Source of the DNA: Lepidonotus clava
Lineage: Eukaryota; Annelida; Polychaeta; Phyllodocida; Polynoidae
Direction: 5' to 3'
Assembly: GCA_936440205.1 (NCBI GenBank)
Contig: OW387147.1
Location: forward strand, 18,625,629 to 18,689,628
DNA length: 64,000 nt
Part shown: positions 24,221-30,300 of the stretch, one piece after another
How positions within the stretch are numbered: the stretch's first letter is position 1
How the letters are laid out: every line of letters begins with the position of its first letter
The notes under the pieces: model-generated
The model's input: only the letters and a program-made list of their open reading frames with translations
Told to the model about the DNA's origin: nothing
Database searches by the model: none
Program-made: the position numbers and the translations under genes

Positions 24221-24409
24221 CGCCCGACTGGCCTTAAAAAACGGACCCTGTCGGGCGGTGTACCGGAAACAATATTTTTGTTAGTCTGGCCTGAGTATCG
24301 AAATATCCTTAATTTGTGTGTGACATCATTTACAGACAGCCCCTTGCTGAGTGAAATCTCACGTAATTTTTGTTTGTGTTTTAGGCACAAGGAGCAAGAG
24401 GAGTCATAG
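3062..24409 (+). CDS. Putative SET-domain (KMT5A-like) / RPA12 zinc-ribbon fusion gene, 3' part
   Basis: Six exons are visible: 3062-3279, 17128-17438, 17837-17985, 20401-20492, 21994-22103 and 24385-24409. All internal junctions are GT-AG and the reading phase closes exactly: after the first two bases, 903 nt make 300 codons plus a TAG stop. Exons 1-2 carry most of a SET domain resembling KMT5A/SETD8, which monomethylates H4K20. Visible motifs are VLEYEGQF, GRLVNHA and EELFWDYG. Exons 3-6 encode both zinc ribbons of RPA12/POLR1H, the RNA polymerase I subunit that supports transcript cleavage and termination. The start of the SET domain and the initiator Met must lie upstream of the window or be unrecognised. 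The alternative is two adjacent genes, with RPA12 starting from an unseen small exon. Against that, exon 3 has no in-frame ATG and exon 2 has no stop before its donor. I am confident in both domains and moderately confident in the fusion. Confidence 0.62.
3627..3837. mobile_element. Hairpin MITE with cccatacccactaggcg ends
   Basis: Long inverted arms begin ccccatacccactaggcga on the left and end in their complement on the right. The arms continue inward through gattttaccgg and a second complementary block around 3695-3770. There is no coding capacity. The same end sequence occurs at 33286 and 33760, with single ends near 31038 and 41200. Confidence 0.75.
4268..4423. repeat. Local tandem repeat flanking the YR element (left part)
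   Basis: Two units contain ggtgagaaaatgcaacacct or a variant, then gagcgaatay, with a G-rich run (4362-4387) between them. The next unit appears on the far side of the YR element at 16539-16619, so the element sits inside this array. Confidence 0.6.
4424..4583 (+). repeat. YR element A1 repeat
   Basis: It starts gggacacctaacccaacc and ends agcccgagtta. Near-identical to 16251-16410. Confidence 0.9.
4732..5631 (+). CDS. Gag-like protein of the YR element
   Basis: It has a predicted coiled coil (IHNLNMRMEKMEGLLQQLVD), a long Ser/Arg-rich basic stretch, then a CCCH-like finger (CYNFNGDGCHDSQCRYAH) and a CSFC knuckle. DIRS/Ngaro gag proteins end in the same kind of Cys/His block. The ATG at 4732 is preferred over upstream codons that fall within or just beside A1. 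It is a fossil element gene, with no host role inferred. Confidence 0.7.
   Translation: MSLSGAGGDEDGKYSSVAAGGAKLKLTHKAEPSSSEEDGDLDAIRDDIHNLNMRMEKMEGLLQQLVDAKDGEKSKKSSDRDSSTGSRSSRRRSRTWHKERHRESSSSSAASTKRSKSRRRHSKDKAREFRIKKYLSRDDRDKPMSVENVIFGNANLALDQLDKGRNVKGVVSHIKLLAEKAATKAYTNQGLVKYDEAVRAKAGKKGLSAFSDGDMELATRFLGADATREVAKQKSMAAYKSKSRFRRNSKESNVRFCYNFNGDGCHDSQCRYAHVCSFCRSSKHSQHDCADKKSAKHSK
5779..6806 (+). CDS. YR element reverse transcriptase region, upstream part
   Basis: Visible RT motifs are IPKKGGGFRPITDCKRPL, VVDITAAYRAVHV and FGLKCAPY. These are typical of DIRS-order polymerases. The region ends where the DNA transposon was inserted. It is treated as a fossil. Confidence 0.7.
7768..8124. 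mobile_element. MITE with TTAA and ccctttagacccc ends
   Basis: The left end ttaaccctttagacccc mirrors the right end ggggtctaaaggcttaa. A single similar end occurs at 52738. TTAA at both edges suggests piggyBac-type mobilisation. Confidence 0.6.
8700..12480. other. Unidentified GC-richer core of the DNA transposon
   Basis: It is richer in GC and free of the ttagcacc repeats that mark the rest of the element. No frame longer than about 90 codons exists and I recognise no domain. A block at 11287-11370 matches 28865-28955. A SINE tail is embedded at 11497-11632. It could be decayed mobile DNA carried as cargo. Confidence 0.4.
11497..11632 (+). repeat. SINE 3' region without tRNA head
   Basis: It contains aaaactagctgcaaagcttt, accttgtgcattctggtaag and gggttggccagatgttaaac. 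All match the tail of the full SINE at 28978-29365. Confidence 0.7.
12783..12950. mobile_element. MITE with ggatctgcccctgc end
   Basis: The right end ctctggatctgcccctgc and the left end tgcagtgatggattta are degraded inverted repeats. They belong to the caggggcggatccag family also seen at 1352, 26197-26374, 27111-27276 and 53050. Confidence 0.55.
13400..13915 (+). repeat. Tandem array, 74-bp unit
   Basis: The segment cttagctccttataacacta recurs exactly every 74 bases at 13451, 13525, 13599, 13673, 13747 and 13821, with partial units at each end. The unit contains the transposon's subterminal motif. Confidence 0.9.
14146..15211 (+). CDS. YR element reverse transcriptase (C-terminal) and RNase H region
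   Basis: SYLDDFLICSD carries the polymerase YxDD box. RNase H acidic motifs follow: VVVYTDSSLSGFG, INVLELWPV, FLYTDNTQVKYM and IFADGLSRL. It lies directly downstream of the inserted transposon. It is part of the fossil element. Confidence 0.75.
15303..16133 (+). CDS. YR element tyrosine recombinase
   Basis: The C-terminal catalytic set is visible: an Arg block (LSFRCLLRQGH), HSLRRGSATF (HxxR), YGDWKS and a Tyr in VLLYLAD. This enzyme integrates the circular DNA copy, in place of an integrase. It overlaps nothing downstream and is followed at once by B1. Confidence 0.78.
   Translation: MCLYITYLSKTLKYSTISNYVSAVMNLHDFYGFDRPDIECFAYKMTMRGTRRLLGDEKLQAEPLLPEHLVQIFQVMNIRDLGDLSMWTAITLSFRCLLRQGHITDSPHSILVRYINFTSVGFELRIRSSKTLQFSDRELIIPVVSCRSSPLCPLRWIKKLTKKLHLLPDDHIGSRVIGDKIIPMTYSFYNLRLKELCREAGFSGNFSTHSLRRGSATFLSRIGMPLHDIRTYGDWKSLSVLLYLADDTHTRTTKDYSVSAALKKYSFNRRQVSFRK
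16155..16250 (+). repeat. YR element B1 repeat
   Basis: It starts ggccggagtattgttctcc and ends cctagaatat, abutting A2 directly. It is repeated at 16443-16538. Confidence 0.9.
16251..16410 (+). repeat. YR element A2 repeat
   Basis: Second copy of A1, joined head-on to B1. This arrangement is diagnostic of Ngaro-type split direct repeats. Confidence 0.9.
16443..16538 (+). repeat. YR element B2 repeat (right terminus)
   Basis: Copy of B1 separated from A2 by 32 bp. It ends gaatat at the junction with the flanking tandem unit. Confidence 0.9.
16539..16619. repeat. Local tandem repeat flanking the YR element (right part)
   Basis: It carries the same unit as 4268-4423, ending ggtgagaaaatgcaacacct cctgagcgaatat. 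It begins directly at the YR element's right edge. Confidence 0.6.
17128..17438 (+). CDS. Exon: C-terminal SET motif plus linker
   Basis: It joins the preceding exon in phase 0 across a 13.8-kb intron, giving FRLLQ|LEPDQPPRLALFAARA. The catalytic-core motif IHAGEELFWDYG follows, where KMT5A has IAAGEELLYDYG. About 75 residues of acidic, domain-free linker come next, ending KSGCDR. The exon contains no in-frame Met. A TAA stop (17440-17442) lies inside the splice donor (AG|GTAAGG), so an unspliced transcript would end the protein here. Confidence 0.83.
17837..17985 (+). CDS. POLR1H: Exon: RPA12 N-terminal zinc ribbon
   Basis: The acceptor is tttatag and the donor is ccg|gtaaga. The exon enters in phase 2 and leaves in phase 1. 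It encodes ERICVLTPNQKSSFESD, then the CPDC and CYTC knuckles. The only ATG near its start (17845) is out of frame, so translation has to begin further upstream. Confidence 0.85.
17837..24409 (+). CDS. POLR1H: RPA12 (POLR1H/ZNRD1) module: N- and C-terminal zinc ribbons
   Basis: Four exons encode a complete RPA12-like module. The N-terminal ribbon contains FCPDCGSILPLPGAEDF and a second CYTC knuckle. The linker includes KTRVVFNRR, where human RPA12 has KTSVVFHQL. The C-terminal ribbon is VDRPCSQCG, HVRSAQEGQTLFYHC, LHCGHKEQEES and stop. RPA12 works in RNA polymerase I, where its C-terminal ribbon reaches the active site to stimulate RNA cleavage through an invariant Asp-Glu pair. Here that pair is Gln-Glu (22063-22068), so cleavage activity may be lost. 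The module lacks its own start codon and is in phase with the SET exons upstream. It could be the sole POLR1H of this species or a diverged fused paralogue. The window cannot tell which. Confidence 0.85.
18595..19062. mobile_element. MITE with TTAA-flanked gtttccac ends
   Basis: The left end ttaaggcctgtttccac and the right end gtggaaacccggctttaa are inverted. Internal repeats of gtcgttcagtggaaac and aacgac fill the body. The ends resemble those of 22119-22358. Confidence 0.7.
19228..20214. mobile_element. Non-autonomous transposon, about 1 kb
   Basis: The left end gatatccaggatgcccacgc mirrors the right end gcgtgggaatcctgatatc. Inverted subterminal blocks of aaaagtcttgaaaggttttaa type lie inside each end. 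No long frame is present. Confidence 0.65.
20401..20492 (+). CDS. POLR1H: Exon: RPA12 inter-ribbon linker
   Basis: The acceptor is ccttttgcag and the donor is ttg|gtaagt. It encodes AYDGIEMKTRVVFNRRTKAR followed by TTTPEDIFRPL. This matches the family's KTSVVF strand and acidic linker between the ribbons. Confidence 0.8.
20545..21385 (+). mobile_element. LINE fragment, RT C-terminal half, decayed
   Basis: It starts at MYADDAKW (polymerase motif C) and runs through WFHKNILTLN, VKYLRKVRRFIDQNATLTIY and LPYFDYTDFIYDQD to a short tail. The order matches the C-terminal RT region of the LINE at 61553-64000, but it is a different subfamily. Stops and frameshifts are numerous (at least four). It sits in the intron between the RPA12 linker and C-terminal ribbon exons. 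Confidence 0.65.
21994..22103 (+). CDS. POLR1H: Exon: RPA12 C-terminal (TFIIS-like) zinc ribbon
   Basis: The acceptor is tttcctcag and the donor is tgcgg|gtgagc. It has CSQC and CLHC knuckles around HVRSAQEGQTLFY. The TFIIS/RPA12 family normally reads RSADEG at this place. CAG (Gln) here replaces the Asp codon. Confidence 0.85.
22119..22358. mobile_element. MITE with ttaaagccgggaaccc ends
   Basis: The left end taaagccgggaacccactga and the right end gctcaatgggttccgctctt are inverted. The interior repeats ctagtcgaat and tggtcatt type blocks. It begins 16 bases after the exon donor. Confidence 0.6.
22668..23420. repeat. Composite dispersed repeat (ctccgttttcgtcc ends) with nested MITE and CT-rich microsatellite
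   Basis: The left end ctccgttttcgtccagtgga and the right end ggataagacggagctttt match the block at 965-1225. Nested inside are the MITE at 23017-23237 and a (CT/CCCT)n tract at about 23275-23380. Confidence 0.45.
23017..23237. mobile_element. MITE with gcaggggtcgaaata ends
   Basis: The left end gcaggggtcgaaataagg mirrors the right end tgctatttcgacccctgc. The interior has ggggccagtcgggc and its complement. Confidence 0.7.
23515..23580 (+). repeat. (ATTT)n, T-run and G-run microsatellite
   Basis: Eight or so tttatt units pass into a T run and then a G run. A separate A run lies at 24188-24219, 165 bases before the last RPA12 exon. Confidence 0.85.
24385..24409 (+). CDS. POLR1H: Terminal exon of RPA12 module
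   Basis: After the acceptor gttttag it encodes GHKEQEES and a TAG stop at 24407-24409. This parallels the short acidic tail of human RPA12 (KFQEKEDS). No AATAAA was found in the next 700 bases. Confidence 0.75.
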
Positions 24410-25298
24410 ATAACGGTCGTCTACACGTATACCTGGTCATGGTCTTGGGTAGTCTGGACAGTCCAAGCAAAGAGTTTTATTGTTATGTTCATTTTTTTCT
24501 CACTTGGCTATAAGTTTACACTCCCCTGTGCTTTGTCACTACTACTGACTTATATAGCAGAATTACTGATTTTCCTAATGACTGTAATACTCAGATTTTG
24601 ATAAAAATTACTCGTGTTTTTTCAAGTGTTACATCATTGAGAGGGATTTGAGATCCTCGTCTAAGACTGAGAAATTAACGAATTTCCGACGGTTAAAATC
24701 GTCAAGTAGAGTACCAGCTTTTGCGGAGTGGTATATTTCTGTTGTCATAAGTTAATGAGTTTGTTTGAGGTGAAACCTCGGTATAAAATCACCTAGAGAT
24801 CTACCTAATTATCGTAAAGGATCATGTAATGTATACATAATTCAAATCGTTGTTGATTATATTTTATTCGTTGAAGGCACATCTTGAGTAGTTGTACATG
24901 GTATAACAATATGACGACAAAGCACCAGTATGTATACATATTTGAATATTGCATCATTCAAGTTGATTGGCTTTAGACAATGCATTTGTAACTGTAATAT
25001 TGTTACTCAAGTTTATACTGCACAGACGAGTTCTACAATGCACAATGTGAAGTTTTGTTCCTATAGATGTTATTTCCTTGAATACTAGTATATTTTCCTA
25101 ATACACTTTGCATTTTACTTGCCTAAGAGAAGTTTGCTTTTTTATTTTCGTTGATGACTCAACCAAAATTTACAGCTCATGGTATAATACAGGAAAGGCC
25201 ACTAAATGTTATCTTGTACGTTTATATTTCCCGACCACTAATCTCCCACATAAAGCAATCATAACATTGCACGGACGTCCATTTGCCGCACCATTGCC

Positions 25299-25324
25299 GC
25301 GAGTAGGGGCCTGCCCCTACTCGC
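25299..25324. repeat. Perfect inverted repeat, 12-bp arms
   Basis: The arms gcgagtaggggc and gcccctactcgc are separated by two bases. They lie in a CpG-rich patch unlike the AT-rich surroundings. Confidence 0.8.
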
Positions 25325-25539
25325 CCCTGCCCCTGCCTCAGCCGCGTCATCTTCAGCTTCTGGGTCTGCCGTCATTTTCACTCTAGTGCGCCATTTTTGG
25401 TTCATTTTGATTAAATTAAAATTCCTAATGTGCCATGGGCGCATTGATCTCAAAATTAATGTGACATTTATAATCTTAATGCGCCGAAGGCACATGGCAC
25501 GGCCCTGATATTTTCACTGTATATCCCACGATGCGTTCA

Positions 25540-25740
25540 ATGACATTTGCGTTCATTTAATCATGGAAGATGTTTAAGTACCCAGCGGGTACAACTAAAC
25601 ATATATAAAAATAGCCCATTTTACATCAGTTCAAAAGTATGGGATTGCATCCCATCTAATGTCAAGACATCAGCTGATAAGAAATCTTTCAAACAGTATC
25701 TTAAGAAATGGCTTGGATGTATATTGGTGTGCTGACTGAT
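25540..25740 (+). mobile_element. LINE 3' coding tail fragment
   Basis: It encodes FYISSKVWDCIPSNVKTSAD and SFKQYLKKWLG. This parallels SKLWNGLPLEIQNSQNYKEF near the C-terminus of the LINE at 61553-64000. The 5' part is missing. Confidence 0.6.
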
Positions 25741-26196
25741 AGCATGTTTTATAGGATTGTGATCCGTATGAATGGAGCTTAACTCAGCCTATTATTATTA
25801 GTATCACATAATAATAGTAGTAGTACTAAGACTGGAGTGCAATAGTGCTTAACTAAGCCTATTACGCAGAACTGCATTGAAAGTGTATTCCAAACGTATA
25901 CCAATTGGAGATACTAATATGAAATTACTAGATTATTGTGCGACTCCTTAAAATGTTAAAATATAGTACCTGTATTTCATTACTTAACTGAGTGGTGATG
26001 TTACGTGATTATAATGTAGAATCCTGTTAGAATAGACTACTTGATTATTACTATGAATTATGTACAAATTTATGTATATCCATACCTACGTGGAAGGACA
26101 TTTTCATCTCGATACATCAACGTTTCTCTTATCTACCTATCCATATTTTAGGCTAAAAATTCAAAATTTGTGAATCCTCATTTAATGGTTGTGTAC

Positions 26197-26374
26197 AGTG
26201 GCGGGTCGGGGGGGGGGGGGGGCAAAAGGGGCAATTGCCCCGCCTAGACTAAGTAGACAATTTTTCAAATAATCTAAGCTTGTTGATTTGTACAAATCTG
26301 ACATAATATTTTTTCACTTTTTTATAGGGGGGTTAGTTTGCCTCCCCTAGATGACTGACTCTGGATCCGCCCCT
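26197..26374. mobile_element. MITE of the ggatccgcccctg family
   Basis: The right end ctctggatccgcccctg and the left end cagtggcgggtcggg are degraded inverted repeats. A run of 16 Gs follows the left end. Confidence 0.55.
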
Positions 26375-26980
26375 GGTGTATGTTAGAGGCAGAATAGTAT
26401 ACTCGTGATGAAATGTTTTTGTTGGGCGCATTTTTTTCTGTTTTTTTTTTTTAATTCAGTCACAATCACATACAGGAATGTGCTTTTCATGATGAAACAA
26501 TAGATAGATATATACATTAATTATCCAAGACAAGTTATACAACATACAATTCCTCGGCCCTTCGATATAATTGATTCAGAAACTGTGTTGCTAATCGTTT
26601 TGCAAATTCTTCAAATTTTACAAAGACAAGTTTTCACTGATAAAGATTCCTTATCACATACATGTATATAGGGACATATTCTGCCCTAGATGGCAAACGG
26701 AGGTGCCATTTTCTCCTTCCTCTTGTTTGGATTTCCGGATTTTTTACTAATTCAGAAAAAAAATCTCTTCACACAAGGCAATAACTATGCTTATCAAAGT
26801 AGTCCTATCGTTTCTAAACTATTCAAAACTTAAGGTTACGTTTTCTGCTGAATATTTCCACCACTTTTGTTTCAATACTAAAAAACTGGAAATGTCTTTC
26901 CTCCTTTCCCGGATTCCTCATCTCTCCTGAATAGTATCTCTGGGCAAGGTGTTAGGCCGTAGATCTTTTACACATTAAAT

Positions 26981-26986
26981 TTTATT
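26981..26986 (-). promoter_or_regulatory. Candidate polyadenylation signal of the P450 gene
   Basis: TTTATT on the plus strand reads AATAAA on the minus strand, about 305 bases past the P450 stop. If it is used, the 3' UTR contains the MITE at 27111-27276. Confidence 0.4.
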
Positions 26987-27110
26987 GCACAGGGTAAAAC
27001 ATTTCACATAAGTTCATAAGAAAATCATGTACATATCCAGATAGGTACCGGTATATATTTATGAAATAATGGCCACCTGGATACATAAGATAACCACTAG
27101 ATAACATAGT

Positions 27111-27276
27111 CAGGGGCAGATACAGGATTTTGAAGGGGCGGGGGGCACATAAGCTAAATACCAACATGTTGGGCATTCCTGCACATTGAGCACAACGTTT
27201 TAAGTCCTCACCAAAAAAAAGAAAAGGCAGGGGGGCTCGGTATCACCTGGACCACCCCCTTGGATCCGCTCCTGTA
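27111..27276. mobile_element. MITE of the ggatccgcccctg family in the P450 3' region
   Basis: The left end caggggcagatacagg mirrors the right end ttggatccgctcctg. It lies between the P450 stop codon and the candidate AATAAA, so it may be transcribed in the 3' UTR. Confidence 0.65.
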
Positions 27277-27292
27277 TATTATCCTCTCTGAC

Positions 27293-27376
27293 CTAGTCTG
27301 TCTTTCGCTTTTCAATCTTCAGCCAAATGTCACTCTCCGGCTTTACAGTCGGCTGCTTGCCAAGGACCATCGGAAT
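27293..27376 (-). CDS. P450 exon 14: C-terminus
   Basis: It encodes IPMVLGKQPTVKPESDIWLK then IEKRKTD and TAG (27295-27293). IPMVLGKQPTVKP parallels the CYP3A segment IPLKLSLGGLLQPEKP. Confidence 0.86.
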   Translation of the reverse strand: MPMVLGKQPTVKPESDIWLKIEKRKTD

Positions 27377-30300
27377 CTGGAAGGTAGAAATAAACATGAA
27401 AATATGCTGTTAGGATCTCGGAGGGCAAAAATTTAATATAGTATACTTCTTTGCAACCATTACACTCAGTTAAATAGAAACTATTAATATTCATAGGAAA
27501 GAATAGGAAACATTTTAATGCTATCATTTTTATGTTCACGAATACTGGAGAGCATCTCTATATATAGCAGGTTAGATATTCATATACAGAGGTCTAATTA
27601 TCATTTGTAGCATGCAAATGTCTCAAATTCCGTGACAATCTGAATCTGATAATTTGTGAAGTTAGGCCTTGCCAGTTAGAAGCTTTGCTCGAAAAACTAC
27701 GTTATGTTAATGGATTCTAAGGTTCTCAGTCTAAATTCTGATTGTAGTCTGGGCAAGTGCTGCAAGTTAAGTCCCAGCTTACCTTAGTTTTTTCACAAGG
27801 TTGGATGGTAACCCTTTGCAGCAGGCAGATAACCGCTATCTTCAAGCTCTGCAGTGCGAGGCGCATTCCTATGCAGTTTCTTGATCCGTATCCAAATGTC
27901 AAGAAGTGGTAGGGGTTCCTGTCCTTTCTATTCTGAGGCGAAAACCTGTGTCATGAACATAATATTTAGTATTAGCCTGGTCACCTTAACAGTTGGTAAC
28001 TAAACCCTGCATTTTGTATGTTGATAATTGAATTTAACGAGCCTCCATACTGTTTTGTATATGAATTCTTTATATTATACCCATACGACTGAACTTACGT
28101 TAAACTAGGTTTGACGTATGTACCTTGTTAATTTATTTTTGTTGCGAAGTATGCTAATGAAAGTTCTGTGGTGCGTTGTGCCACATTAGTCAACAGATTG
28201 ATGATCAACGATTATGTCTAAAAAATGTGTTCAAGTAACATTGGTCAAAAGAATTTTGGTAGGTAGGTCCAGAATTTGGTTCAAAATAGAATAATGCCAA
28301 TTCTTATCCTTTATAATCATTTTGAGTGAAATATTTCCATCCAGTAAGAAAGGGTAGGGCCAGATATCTAGGCTAGGCCGGGTTACGTGAAAACAAACGT
28401 TTTTGTACGCCTATTAACCACTGACCAATAACTGACCACCCCTGACCACTCGTCACTTCACCAACTGTCACTGTCCACCGGTCCTCGTGGAGGACAATGA
28501 GGTATGTTTAATTGTTACAAATAATAATATGGCCTTGTAAACACAAAGCAAGTTACACTGAGTGGAACTTCTAAAGACTGAACATCTTAAGCAGCACACC
28601 CACTAGGACAATTGCAAGTTGGGGGACCATTCTTGCACTGACTGTGTCGGCTGACTCTGGGATTGACCTCAAATTATTAAACATGCTTAATATGGATCGG
28701 CGCTCTAGAGTCAGCCGACTCTGCCGTCGGCTGACTGAGTTTGCATGGCATACCACACGCCCCACAGTTGGCCCATAAATTGGTGCTAAAATTTGTGCTA
28801 AACCAGCACATAGCACTGGTTTTAAGTCCGATTTTAGCACCGACTCCCCTAGAGGATATGCCCCTTTATCCCCCATGGGGACCCGGGGTGGGGGTTCCTT
28901 CGGGAGCCTCCTGGGAAGAATGTGTCCCCAGCAGCCCCTTGCTGTTCGTAGAAGGTGACAAATATAGGGAGACCAGACTCGGTAGCTCAATTGGTAGAGT
29001 GCCCGCTTCGAGTCTGGGAGGTCTTGGGATTTATCTCTGGCCGAGTCAATCCAAAGACTTTAACAGTGGCAGTGGTCACTGCTTGCCTGGCGCTCGGTAT
29101 AAAGTAAGAACCACAAAACATGACTGGTCGGCCTGGTGTCAGTATAATAGGACTGGATGGGGTATTGTGTGGGCCTATGACATGGTATCTCAGTGTGGCA
29201 GCACTTTAAATAGGGCATTGGGTCCAACTGCTACAAATAGGCACCTCATTTCATAGATTCGGTCACTGTCCCTGTGGCATAAAACTAGCTGAAAAGCTTT
29301 ACCTTGTGCAGTCTGGTAAAAGAACCCTAAAGGGTTGGCTGGATGTTATACTAACCCCACAAACAAACAAATGCCCCTTTATAGTATTGTTTTGGTGTCC
29401 CTGCTCTCCATAACATTTCAGTAAAAACATAAGGGACCCACAGCAAATATCTTGAATATATTGGAAATTTGTTGGGTTTGTTGGCAAAGAATGATATAAA
29501 AGGAATAATTAATAATATAAGTCAGCATTTCACTAGCTGATATTACTGATGTTTTCTGACATCGCAAGTTTGGATAATGGCTAATTACTGCCATGTTATC
29601 TAAGTGATGTAATTTCCTGTATTATATAGTTATGAATACTGAACTTAGGCTACACGAGGCTCGTACAAGATCTCAGAAATGTGCAGTCTGCATAAAACGC
29701 TGTGCGTTGGTGGCCATATATGCACATCATTTCTGCACAAAACATCTCTGTCAGATTTAGGTTCCCACCAAAAGGGATACATGGGGATCAAGACCCTTGC
29801 TCCCCCTCAAGGATCCGGCCCTGCTAGCATAGGCTGAGTGATCAAAGTGTCACAGATACATGTAACAGATCATAGCCATGTAGATCAGATTTTAAGAATT
29901 TTAACATAATATTACTTTGCTCATGAAAACTTAAAAATTACCAAATTCTGGATAGTCAAAAAGAAAAAATTGCAGGGTGGAAAACAGGCCTTATTATAGT
30001 CTTGTCACTAGTCCCCCATTATAGAAACGTCATATCACCTTTCTGGATCAAATCTCTCAGGCTCAGGCCATTTTTCTGCATCCCGCTGCATGGAGAAAAT
30101 TGGTATTTGGACCACCATGCCCTTTCTGATGAAAATACCATTTAATGTGACATCCTTCTTAGCCACCCGATTCAGTCTGGATATTAAAAAGAAATATTAA
30201 GTCACAGACTCAAATTAAACAAGCACTATCTGACTAGACTTGCAGATTTCTGCAAAAGTATATACTCCATCTAAAGACAATTACAAAAATGAAAGATTAA

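Larger units (their letters stand above)
24410..27292. other. Convergent intergenic region between RPA12 and P450 genes
   Basis: It holds a perfect 12-bp-arm hairpin (25299-25324), a LINE tail at 25540-25740, a fragment of the ggctatattccacgatgcg family at 25510-25560, and MITEs at 26197-26374 and 27111-27276. No gene is seen. Confidence 0.55.

Noticed and set aside
28978-29050. Stand-alone tRNA gene
   Set aside because: Box A is good but box B is degraded and stems do not pair. The sequence continues into a body and tail repeated at 51308-51700, so it is a SINE head.
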